Positions 54,677 to 64,000 of a stretch of 64,000 nucleotides of DNA are shown here, piece by piece. Position 1 is the stretch's first letter. The number at the start of each line of letters is the position of its first letter. Location of the stretch: contig CP038110.1 of NCBI GenBank assembly GCA_004519485.1, positions 372,001-436,000 of the forward strand. Reading direction: 5' to 3'. A program made the translations under genes and the position numbers. The DNA comes from Nannochloropsis oceanica. Taxonomy: Eukaryota; Sar; Eustigmatophyceae; Eustigmatales; Monodopsidaceae. The notes below the pieces were generated by a model. The model was not told where the DNA came from, searched no databases, and was given only the letters and a program-made list of their open reading frames with translations.

Positions 54677-55259
54677 GGGGTGGGGTGATATGTAGAATAT
54701 GATCAATCACCTTTGCATGTTAAGTATTGAAGGAAGAGAATGTGTGGTATACTGACGGAAGAGCTGCTATCGAAAGGTGGCAGTGTTGCAAGAGTTTGGG
54801 AGAGTTTGGGATAAGAAGCCATGTTGAACAAAACAAAAACCTCACACAATTGCGTTACCGCGCGTTTCTTCTCTGAGTTGCAGTGCTCTGACTGAGTTTT
54901 TGGGACCCTTACATTTGCTTTTTGGTCTTGCTCCTTGTTGTGCCTAGAATTGCTAGATGTGGGCGAAGCGCGGCGCTGCATTTAGAACGCGCTGGTCAGA
55001 GTGCAGACCAACCTCCCCATCTCCTCATCCCTCTTCCACCTCATCACACCATCAATTCCATGACCACTCGAGCTTTGGGACATCGCAGCAACGAGGTGGT
55101 TAGTGTGGGAACGGAATTTGCTCTACTACTTGAACCAGTGGACAAGATCATCGAAAGTGTCTCTCACTCAATCTGTCTAGTGGCAGACTCAGCGAGAAAA
55201 TGGATGGATACTCACACGCACCCCCAACCCACATCCTCCTCACAGTGACTCTCCCAAGA
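54677..55259. other. Intergenic region between two plus-strand genes
   Basis: A 583-bp spacer with the SfsA-like 3' UTR and the aminopeptidase promoter side. A short frame at 54922-55248 shows no family resemblance. No gene supported. Confidence 0.5.
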
Positions 55260-57068
55260 ATGCTCTCCCGGTCGCCCCGGTGGTGCGTTACGACAATGAT
55301 GATAACGCTTTTGCTGCGCTCCACCTCAGCTGGGATGGCCCGCCGTGGTGCTGGAGCCGCTTTCATGGCCCCCTCAGGCGTTATTTTCCCTCCCTTGGCG
55401 ACCACAACCACGACTAGTAGCCGCACTCCATTCTCGTCTCCCTCTGCTGCCCTGCCGGCGCGTCGTGGAGGTGCGGCGATGTGGCCTTTCTCGAGCGCCA
55501 CCCGTCTGTTTTCCACCACCAATGCCGACACAGGCATCTCCTGGCGTACCCAAGCCCCGAGCGTCGCCAAGCTCGAGTCCCTGGCCGGCATGGGCGACGC
55601 TACCTTCAAAGTCGACTTACTTGTGCTCCCCGCCTTTCAGCCCGAAGAGGATGGGGAGGATGTCCAGTTGGCTGTGGATACCCAACCCATTCTGGCTGCT
55701 TGGGATAGTGCCTTGGGTGGCGCCATCGCCGACCTCGTCCAAACTAAGGACTTCAAGGGCAAGGCTGGCTCGGCCGCACGTGTCCGCCTTGGCAATAATT
55801 CCGCGGTTAAGAGCTTGACATTAGTGGGAATGGGTAAGAAGAGTCAATTCAAAAGTGCACGTGCTATGGGACCGGCGGCCGCTACGGACATAAAGGCGGA
55901 GAAGCCGAAGACGGTTGCGGTGGTGCTGCCCGGAGGAGATTGTTTGGGTGCTGTAGCGGAGGACATGCTCTCAGGTCTTTATTTGGATAATCGGTTCAAG
56001 ACGGGGGAAGGGGTGGAAAAAGCGGCCATGGTTGAGAAGCTGTCGTTTTACGGGGTTGAGGCGGGGAAGGATGCGGAGGGGGCCTTGAAGAAGGCACAGG
56101 CTTTTTCGGAAGGCGTGAGGTTGACCAAGGACTTGGTTGGGGCACCTGCGAATTACGTGACTCCTCAGGCATTGGCGGAGACGGCGCGAAGCATCGCAGG
56201 GGAGTACGAAGGGTGGAGTGTCAAGGTGATGGGACGGAAGGAGTGTGCTGATTTGAACATGGGAGCGTATCTTGCAGTGGCTCAAGGCTCGATGGACCCC
56301 CCTGAATTTATCCATTTGTCGTACAAACCTAAAGGAGAGGCGAAGAAGAAGTTGGTATTGGTCGGGAAGGGATTGACCTTCGACAGTGGAGGCTACAACC
56401 TGAAGGCAGGTGCTGGGTCCATGATTGAGTTGATGAAATTTGATATGGGAGGGGCGGGGGCTGTGCTTGGAGCAGCGAAGATCCTTGCAGGTTTGGCTCC
56501 GGAGGGAGTGGAAGTGCATGTGATTGTGGCGGCGTGTGAGAATATGATTAGCGCGCAGGCGTACCGGCCTGGCGATATATTGAAAGCATCGAATGGAAAG
56601 ACAATTGAGGTATTGAACACGGATGCCGAGGGAAGGTTGACATTGGCAGACGCCTTGGTATACGCCGAGAAACTCGACCCGGACGCGATTGTTGATGCGG
56701 CAACTCTCACTGGTGCGTGTATCATTGCGCTAGGAGGGGAATACGGTGGGATGTGGACTGGGGATGATAACTTAGCTGCTGCCCTCGAGGCAGCAGCGAC
56801 GACGAAGGGGGAGAATTTCTGGAGGATGCCGCTGGCAGAAGAGTATAAGCCGAACATCAAGAGTGAGATTGCGGACTTGAAGAATGTGGGCGGAAGGGAG
56901 GGGGGCTCCATCACGGCGGCGTTGTTTTTGCAGGAGTTTGTGACGAAGAAAACGCCGTGGGCCCATTTGGATATTGCGGGGCCTGTGTGGAACCCGAAGA
57001 AGGGGGGGGCGACGGGGTTTGGTGCTAGAACGTTGGCGCAGTGGGTGTTGTCGCAGGCATCATTGTAG
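55260..57068 (+). CDS. LAP: M17 leucyl aminopeptidase, organelle-type leader (602 aa)
   Basis: Single exon. The start at 55260 gives MLSRSPRWCVTTMMITLLLR; an in-frame ATG at 55200 adds 20 residues. The catalytic domain has the M17 motifs in order: LVLVGKGLTFDSGGYNLK (metal-binding Lys near 370 and Asp near 375), MKFDMGGAGAVLGA, and the signature NTDAEGRLTLADAL with Asp455 and Glu457. These residues hold two metal ions, and the Lys/Arg pair binds bicarbonate. M17 enzymes are hexamers that release N-terminal residues in peptide turnover, and plant forms are plastid-located. About 100 residues of Ser/Thr/Ala/Arg-rich leader precede the N-terminal domain, consistent with mitochondrial or plastid import. 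There is no clean Ala|Phe junction here. Identity is firm. Confidence 0.95.
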   Translation: MLSRSPRWCVTTMMITLLLRSTSAGMARRGAGAAFMAPSGVIFPPLATTTTTSSRTPFSSPSAALPARRGGAAMWPFSSATRLFSTTNADTGISWRTQAPSVAKLESLAGMGDATFKVDLLVLPAFQPEEDGEDVQLAVDTQPILAAWDSALGGAIADLVQTKDFKGKAGSAARVRLGNNSAVKSLTLVGMGKKSQFKSARAMGPAAATDIKAEKPKTVAVVLPGGDCLGAVAEDMLSGLYLDNRFKTGEGVEKAAMVEKLSFYGVEAGKDAEGALKKAQAFSEGVRLTKDLVGAPANYVTPQALAETARSIAGEYEGWSVKVMGRKECADLNMGAYLAVAQGSMDPPEFIHLSYKPKGEAKKKLVLVGKGLTFDSGGYNLKAGAGSMIELMKFDMGGAGAVLGAAKILAGLAPEGVEVHVIVAACENMISAQAYRPGDILKASNGKTIEVLNTDAEGRLTLADALVYAEKLDPDAIVDAATLTGACIIALGGEYGGMWTGDDNLAAALEAAATTKGENFWRMPLAEEYKPNIKSEIADLKNVGGREGGSITAALFLQEFVTKKTPWAHLDIAGPVWNPKKGGATGFGARTLAQWVLSQASL

Positions 57069-57275
57069 ATCGAGAGCAGGGAGGGAATGGAGGGGAGGAG
57101 CGCGGGGAAAAAGGACAAAAATTGATGGCACATCATGCGGGTCGAAGGTATTCTCATTTGTCCTCGTTAATCTTAATGTGCTGGTTTCTACGTTGAGTTT
57201 CCTTCCTTTTTTTCTGTATGTCTCAAACCTCTGTCTATTTAGACAGCCTCTGCTATCTCACTATCTCAGCTTCGT

Positions 57276-57800
57276 CTATTTTTCTCCTACGTCCGAATGC
57301 CCCAAATCGCGACCAGGATTGATTACGTCCCGCACCAGCTGCTTGACCTCTTTCGCTTCGGGAAAACGACCCTCCGCCTTGCGAGCAAACAGCAACCGCT
57401 TATTGAGTCGGACTTCGAAAGTCCCCGCCGGGTGTTTGACAGGCTGGATGGCTACTTCGTGAAGCTCGTCTTGGAAGGTCGTGAGAAGCTCTTGGGCAAG
57501 CCAAGCAGCCCGGAGCATCCACCTACATCCAATACAATAGCTGATTTCTACCCTATTGTATCCTTGTGGTATGGGGAGTTCGACGCGAGGTTGTAGTGAC
57601 AGCTGCTCAGGGTTTGGTGAAGAGAAGAGGGTGGTGCTGGTGGTGATGGTTGTGTGCAGGAGGTTGGAGTGGCGGGGGGTGGCAATGGGTCTTGCATAGA
57701 TGGTGGCTGGGACGCCGGAGAGTATATTGAATGCACTGTCATCGTATTGTGTGATTGGGGGTTCACCACTTTGAATGTGAGCTTTGGCCTTCCTGTGCAT
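57276..57800 (-). CDS. SelW/Rdx-family thioredoxin-like protein, Cys form (174 aa)
   Basis: Single exon. From about residue 83 the sequence is RVEISYCIGCRWMLRAAWLA, then GTFEVRLNKRLLFARKAEGRFPEAKE, closing VRDVINPGRDLGHSD. This is the bacterial-type Rdx/SelW domain, in which a CxxC (Cys89, Cys92) replaces the CxxU of selenoprotein W. Members are thought to act as small redox proteins. The 80-residue N-terminal extension is Thr/Ser/Pro-rich and may target an organelle or include UTR. No upstream ATG gives a cleaner start. It lies tail to tail with the aminopeptidase, 207 bp apart. No SECIS-like element was sought because no TGA codon is needed. Confidence 0.87.
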   Translation of the reverse strand: MHRKAKAHIQSGEPPITQYDDSAFNILSGVPATIYARPIATPRHSNLLHTTITTSTTLFSSPNPEQLSLQPRVELPIPQGYNRVEISYCIGCRWMLRAAWLAQELLTTFQDELHEVAIQPVKHPAGTFEVRLNKRLLFARKAEGRFPEAKEVKQLVRDVINPGRDLGHSDVGEK

Positions 57801-58276
57801 CCTTGTGTCATGGCAGTGTCATGATGGGTCAAAGATTAAGGCAAGGGAGTAAGCTCATCTTACCTAGACTGGTGCAGAAGGATGAGAGTCAAGATGGAAA
57901 CACAGGAGAGAGACAGGTGAGGACGATGCCAAGGTGGTCGCAGCATGATCTACCTGTGTATTTAGAGTGTAGAGGGTGAGAGACAGTAGTCAGAAGAAGA
58001 CATGCCCGTTCAATATTTGCCCTGCCGTTGGAAATGGGCCGAGGGGTGTGAAACCGACTCATCCGCGCTACTCCCACATGCCCAAAAAGTATGCTTTTGG
58101 AATCGCACAGCGCATAACTCACTTCCAATTGTCTATATGGATTTCTCACATTTTGCAAACAGGCAGGCCGGAGACATTTGCCTTCATCGCAATACGGCCC
58201 GCGGGGCCTGGGTCTTCCCATCTCCCTCTCTGTTGCTCTCCTCTACTCCTGCTCTAACGTGTTCCAATCGTAGAAC
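57801..58276. other. Divergent intergenic region, SelW-like / PIEZO-like
   Basis: A 476-bp head-to-head spacer. It may include an unseen first exon of the channel gene. No motif supported. Confidence 0.45.
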
Positions 58277-61200
58277 ATGTTTTCTGCATCGCCCTTGCTC
58301 CTGGGCCCGACCAGTAAGTCGTCAAGAAGCAAGGGCGAGCTAGAGCCAGCAGAGCAGGGTGCTGATCCTGCCCCTGCACCAGGCACGCACTCGCTCGCCC
58401 ACATGCTTGGGCTGCAGACGCCCCAAACCGGGGGAAATGCCAAGGAGGAGGAGATTTCGTGTTGCAGTAAATTGGTTGTGAATGAATTCCTCGTGCTCTA
58501 TATGGCGTTGGCATATGGTGAGTTCGTCTGGATGGATGGGGTTGGCATTGGGAGTGGGCATGTGTCTTTGTCGTCTTCCCATGTCCCCGCAATCCCACTC
58601 TTCCAACTTACAGGATCCACGTGTAGGGTCAGTACGTTCAAATGTTGCTACCCTAGCACTTTCCCTGATCGATCATTTCCCTCCCATCCAATGAAACCAC
58701 AGCCTCCTTCATTGGCCCCATCAATGTGCTGAGTTTCGTCTACTTCATTTGCCTCCTCGTAGCGACCCCCCTCTACGCTTACTCCCGCTGGGTGCCTGTT
58801 CACGTCCGCAAGCAATTCAGTTTATTCCTTATAGGAATATCGGTTTTCTTTTTACTCTTCCAAAGCGCTGTCGTCATCGTTGAGCTCGTCAACCACTCAT
58901 CCACCGACTCCCCCTCCACCAGTACCCGCGTTTTCATGGAAGCCATGAGCATTCACAGTCAGATCTCCTTCCTCCTGTTCAGCTTTCTCACCCGTGATAT
59001 TGCTGTCCTTCTAACGGCTGCCCTGGTCGTTCAGGCTCTCAAAGCCAAGCAACGACAAGACCTCGCTCACCTCACCCCCAAACCAGCCACCCCCATCAAG
59101 CTGCTCTCCAAGGATTCCTTCATCGAACACTATTGGCGGAGCGCCAGTCTCGTCCTTCTGGTATTTGCCGGGGTCGTCTACCCTTCCCTTCTTTCCATGC
59201 CCTTTTACCTGGCCTATCTTATAATCTTTGGTGCCTGGTCACTGGATGTCTCCGGCCAGCGCTGTAGCAGTGTTGTCATCAGCAGCAGCACAGGCCCAAG
59301 GAGCTCAAGGAGAAGCAAATCTTCCCGTCTCGATGGGATCTGGGAGATAGGCTTGGCAATGGCAGGAACAGTATATGTAGGGGCATATCTCATGATCATC
59401 TACCTGTTTCAGATGGCCGCAGTCGCCCGAAGAGTCAACGTGGCCGACTACCGTCAATACGGCCTCATGAACGTCGTCCTCCCTAACTCATCCTCTACTC
59501 CTCTTCGGTCATCCCAAATGGCAGTGTTCGTTCTGCATATGTGTGCCCTCGGCCTGTTATACATGCTCTCTGCTTCCGTCATTACCACCAAACTCTTATG
59601 CCTAGCAACAGGGGCAGCTGATGACACCTCGTCCGTAGCCGCTCTTCAGGTGCAGCCCGATTCGGACCCGGTAGGGTTAGAGCCCAATGATGGAGATGAC
59701 GATGATGAAATCTTGCCGCCTGTCCAGAGCTCATCCGTTAGCTATATTAGCAGAGATAGCTATGTGAGCAATGAGTTGCCTGCGGCGATGGGGGCACTCA
59801 CGGCGGGAGGAGGAGGAGGAGGAGGAGGAGGAGGAGGAGCAGGTGCAGGAGGAGCAGGAGGAGCAGGAGGAGCAGGAGGAGCAGGAGAAGCAGGCATGCG
59901 GACATTCCAACCTTGGTCGGTTGCAACTTCGACAGCCTCCTTTGTGACCAGTACTCAAGATGAACTATTTTTCTCTACAAAGATGGGAAGTATGTGCTCT
60001 ATCGACGAGAATAGCACTGCTGATGATGATGCTGGTACTGCTCCAACCACTACGTCTTCGAGTGATTCGCAATTGTTCGCGCAATGGCTAGTGGCTAAGT
60101 ACGGACTCTACCTCTGCACTCTTGTCTACATCATCCTGGCACTACAACGTCCCACTGTCTTGGGCTTTGTGTTCATGGCTATCGTCATGGTAGGGGCAGT
60201 GCTACCCGACTTCGTCTTTCGAGCCTGTGCGCCTGCCCTCTTGGTCTACACAAGTGGGTACGCCGCAGCTGTCTACTGGTTTGGGTCTGTGGCGATTCGC
60301 AACAATTATTTTGGGGCAGATGCCGATAAGCTTTTGAAGCCGATTGGCCTTGTGATCGTGGATCCTTTTTTGAATGGGTGGCTCGTTGCGGGGATTCCTT
60401 TGTGCATGGTGACTTTGCTGGGGTTTACGTGGCGGTACCGTGAGAACAAGACAACCGTGACATCAGCAGCGGCGGCATCGGTGCCGTCGGTACGGTCGCC
60501 GGCAGCGGTCCCCCCGGAGGAGAACCCTCCCTTACGTGAGTGGGTCTTATACTTGGAGAATTACCTTGTCGCGCATAATGTGGGCCTCTATATCTGCCTG
60601 AACCTATGCTTTGCCGTTGGGGTCTCTCACATTGAAATCTGGCATTTCCCCTTTATTTTTGCTGCGGCCATCATAGTGGTCTTCCCCATCACGGCACCGT
60701 ACTTATGGATTCTAGTCGTAGGCTACGCGCAGAGCTTTATCCTCTACCAGTACTGGCGACACTTTCACTCACGAACAGATTTTGGTATCAGCGACATGGT
60801 TTTGCCCGTAATATTCTTTGTCTTTGCCTGCCGGCAGTTCCTGGTCTACACACAGAAATTTCGAATGTCATGGGGCGCCGGTATAAATACAGCTGCAAGC
60901 AGCCCGCGAGGCCCTCGGCCGACCTCGCGACAGATTCGAGCCGTGATGAGCGTAAATGGGGCATTGTACGTGACCAAAATTGTGTTGCGCCTGGTTCTTT
61001 TGGGTGTTATTTGGCATTTAGCCTTTCACTCGCCGTTGACGGTATTCTCGATCGGATACATGATCTTGTTGGCTATTATGCCTCTTGCATTCGTCGTCTC
61101 CGATTCGTACCGCACCATATCGCGCCACGTGTTCCCACGCCTCTTCCGAGCCATGGCTGTGTATGCCGGCATCGTGCTCTGCTTAGTCCACATATTTTGT

Positions 61201-64000
61201 GCGGATGGGCTAACGGGCATCTCGTTGGACGATTTCATTGGCGGACGCCTGCGCGATGGTAATGCACCGGAGGAAAAGAGTAGAGCCAAATCATTCATGG
61301 CCTTAAACTGGGTTGTGCAATTTTTGGCCGTCACTCAGACGGAAATTCTTCGGCGCCAGGGTGTGAATTTGCGGCAACAATTCAGCAGGTCCCCACTACT
61401 TGTGCATGCGCTTAAACAGGTGCTACCTTTCGCACTGGCGATCGTCACTTTTTCGTTTACGTGGGAGTACATAAGCTTGTTTGGTTTGTTGGTCCTGTAC
61501 TTAGGTATATTGAGCGCGGTCGCGGGCCGTAAGGTGACGATCATGTGGCGACTCACCGTGGTCGTCTCGCTCCTGGTGGCGCTAGCCATTGCAATCTTTG
61601 ACTTTAGATACTTCGAGTCTTATTCCTTCATACCAGCGCTTTACTGGGTTGGATTTCGACGTGGTGAGTATGTACCCAACCCAGATGTGTCCCGCAAGTC
61701 CGCCGTCCCCAAAGCGGCCAAGGGGTGGGTCCTGAGCCCAAGCGCTGAAGCCTACTTAGTTATCGCGTTCTTGGCAGCATTGCAATTTTTCTATACGATG
61801 CCAGGTCCCGAGGACGCTGATGACGAGTCTCCGGCCCGTTTAGGGTGCAAGCAACAGATGACAGGCGACACAGCTTCGGCACGAGCGGCCCCAGCCGGTG
61901 CAGGTGATCTGACCCCCACAAGCAAAGACGTGACTCCCAAAGGAAATGACGCTGACAGTGATGAGGCGGTCATTGACAACTTGCCTGTACTCGCGCTTGG
62001 CGTGACTTCCATCATCAAATTGCTCCGTGGTGCTGTTTCTGCTCCACCAGTGGCGGTTCCGGCATTGACTTCATTTTCAGGGACGAAATCCGCAGACGTC
62101 GACGCTACTAGATCCTCAGCACCATCGCCATCGGCCGGAGCGGAACAAAAAGCAGCAACGAGTTGCCGAGCCTGCCCCCTGCCACATTCTTTGCACCAGG
62201 TGCTAGGACGTTTGCTGATCAATCTATACCGATCGCTGGTCGCACTCTTTCTCATGATTATGTCAACCTGCATAGAATTTTCGTTTGAGTTTTGCGTCAT
62301 TTGGGCCGTTATTGCGGCCTTATTCCACGCAGATTTGGTTTCCTTGCTCTACCTCGGCTTCTTCGTGGTGTTGGTGAGCCTGCCGCGGTCTGTGCTCCGA
62401 TACTGGTGGAGGGTGGTCGTCCATGCTTTAGTATTCTTGGTCCTCGCCGAGTATATGTTCATTCTTCGCCTGCCGCCTGATCTTGTCTCGGTACCGCGCG
62501 CCGGCTCTGCAGCCGGCGAATTTTTGGGTACCCGGCAATGCTCCATCTTTGCGCAGTACATGAACACTATGGGGGAGGTTACTCCCTACTCCTACGGGCA
62601 ATGGTTTGGGCTCTGTATCACCGATGACCTGCTGGTTGTCATAGATTTTGTGATGCTTATGCTGGCGATCGTCCAGAACAAGCGGTTTAAGGCGGATGCT
62701 TGGAAGACGCTACGCATCGACAAGCCTTTGTTTGCGATCCTGATTTTGGCCAAACCCAATTCAGAGAGGCCCCCTGACGCGGACGCCACTACCAACGGCC
62801 TTTCTGTCGGGCGGATTCTCGTCTTGCAATATACGGGCTATGTGATCATGTTGACAGTGGTGATTATGAGCACGCTGACTTTCAACATCACGAGCTTGGG
62901 CTATCTCCTACTTGTCGCACTCATGGTGCAAACCCATGCGCAGGAAGGGTTGCTGACGGTACGACGATACATGTGGACTCTCCTGGCTGCCTATGCGTGG
63001 CTCTGCTTGACGCTGCGCATTATGTATCAAATTCCGGGTTGGCCAACGAGCTGGAGCACAGGTTCGGGGCCGGTGCTTTTGGGCTTGCGCAAAGTCTACA
63101 GTTCGGCACACAGCAACGCCGAGTATCCGCCCGAAATGATCTTTGACACTGTAATCCTGATTTTGATTGTAATTCAGCGCCGCATCTTTTTATCCCCCGA
63201 CTTTCAAAAGGTCTTGGACGAGCTGTGGTACGCGGAACAGTATGTCCATGTCGCCCACGGATGCCACGTTGTGAATCAGTTAGAAAAAATCCGGGAGGAT
63301 GCCATGGTCCGCATCCGAACCCAAATTAAGACTATGTACGAGCAGCTTGACACGGTTGCACGGACACGCATGGCGCAAGCTGGCGATAAATTTTGGGAGG
63401 ACTACTTATTCAAGAACCGCAATGCCGCGACCTTTTCTTCCGGCCAGTATATCGGCGGCAGCACTGACGGCTCTGTGGACGCTGACCCGGACAAAGATGA
63501 CGACAGCAACGAAGGCGACCAGGCCAGCCAGCCGTTGTTGTTGCGGAAGCACAAGGCTGAAATCCGCGAAGATGCCTCCACATTAGTCTCACTCTGTCGG
63601 GAGCTTTCGGTGGCCACAAGTGAGCAAGACTCGCTTCTATCTGGGGCACAAGAGCTCGAAAGGGCGGGGTCGGACAGACCGACCACAGCGTCTTCATCTG
63701 TATCATCACGCACATCGCACACACGGCGTTCAGCATCGTCTCCATCATTGCCCATCGCTGGAACGAGGCGACGACCGGGTACCATCGGGACCATCGGTAT
63801 GAGTTTGGCAGACAATAGCATGGGGCAGCCATTGATGAGTGGCGAGGGCAGAACAGGGGATAGAACTACCAGAACGGGAACCCATATGGACCCCAGCTTG
63901 TCACTCATCACGCCTATAGCTTACGCATCCTCGTCGGGCAGGATAATGAGCCACAAGGCTGAGGACCACGAAAACGGCTCCGAAGGCTGCGATCAGCATG
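58277..64000 (+). CDS. PIEZO-like mechanosensitive channel, partial at its 3' end
   Basis: Exon 1 is 58277-58517. After a 185-bp intron (GTGAGT..ACAG, phase 1), one frame runs open from 58703 to the right edge, about 1846 residues so far. It is a very large membrane protein with dozens of hydrophobic helices arranged in groups: VLSFVYFICLLVATPLYAYS, LYICLNLCFAVGVSHIEIWH, FLMIMSTCIEFSFEFCVIWA and others. Soluble loops rich in Ser/Asp separate them. FLSPDFQKVLDEL, WYAEQYVHVAHGCHVVNQLEKIRE and the charged helix after it resemble the beam region of PIEZO proteins. A poly-Gly/Ala loop lies at about 59812-59890. PIEZOs are trimeric cation channels opened by membrane tension. The pore end lies beyond the window, so the assignment rests on architecture and partial motifs. 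Confidence 0.72.
59812..59890. repeat. GGA/GCA repeat coding for poly-Gly/Ala in the PIEZO-like loop
   Basis: About twelve Gly codons followed by Gly-Ala-Gly-Gly repeats in an extramembrane loop; in frame with the flanking coding sequence. Confidence 0.8.

Noticed and set aside
56393-57157. Minus-strand frame opposite the aminopeptidase
   Set aside because: Antisense to a strongly supported M17 catalytic domain.
1-64000. Retroelement, Polinton or viral remnant
   Set aside because: No reverse transcriptase, integrase, capsid or polymerase motifs and no long terminal or inverted repeats were seen.

Overview
The window reads as nuclear DNA of a stramenopile alga, most likely a eustigmatophyte of the Nannochloropsis/Microchloropsis type. 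That placement is inference. It rests on dense genes with few, short introns (roughly 75-415 bp), eukaryotic genes only (PRP4 kinase, NADPH-adrenodoxin reductase, cytosolic-type AspRS, ELO elongase, a PIEZO-like channel), and several proteins that begin with a signal peptide ending in an Ala|Phe junction, the hallmark of heterokont secondary-plastid import. The DNA is rich in polypurine/polypyrimidine and trinucleotide repeats, which appear as poly-Ala, poly-Ser, poly-Gln, poly-Glu, poly-Gly and Pro/Ser tracts inside real proteins. No retroelement, Polinton, viral copy, CRISPR array, rRNA or tRNA was found.

Layout. 1-4157 (-): a large bromodomain protein running off the left edge, divergent from a two-RRM Gly-rich RNA-binding protein (4937-6280 +). 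6783-10365 (-): mitochondrial adrenodoxin reductase, then a PrmA-like methyltransferase with a plastid-type presequence. 10710-14236 (+): PRP4-type splicing kinase in four exons. 14741-16654 (+): HAD 5'-nucleotidase (NT5DC type). 16961-17721 (-): decayed ankyrin-repeat gene. 18497-20341 (-): AspRS. 20768-22072 (+): short-chain dehydrogenase. 22623-27534 (-): DEP plus AGC kinase with strange insertions in its activation segment. 27963-29379 (+): plastid-type IscA/SufA scaffold in four exons. 30677-32095 (-): fatty-acid elongase. 33917-36674 (+): pepsin-like protease with a Kazal-like module. 37794-40571 (-): large low-complexity orphan.

41117-42668 (+): AlkB-like dioxygenase. 43104-43946 (+): small coiled-coil protein. 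44175-44999 (-): acyl-protein thioesterase, divergent from a plastid-type Rossmann/SDR-like protein (45412-46653 +). 47492-48283 (-): 113-residue orphan, divergent from a TMEM242-like membrane protein (48644-49567 +). 50123-52769 (-): long coiled-coil protein, divergent from a eukaryotic SfsA-family gene (53180-54676 +). 55260-57068 (+): M17 leucyl aminopeptidase. 57276-57800 (-): SelW/Rdx-family protein. 58277-64000 (+): PIEZO-like mechanosensitive channel running off the right edge.

The genes do not form one pathway; this is an ordinary stretch of euchromatin in which many neighbours are arranged head to head over 0.3-0.8 kb. Loose themes are plastid and mitochondrial housekeeping (FDXR, PrmA, IscA/SufA, TMEM242-like), lipid metabolism and acylation (elongase, thioesterase), and signalling (AGC kinase, PIEZO). 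The most unusual item is the AGC kinase, whose activation segment contains a second, degenerate copy of catalytic-loop and substrate-loop sequence. All exon joins were inferred by eye from reading frame and splice signals.
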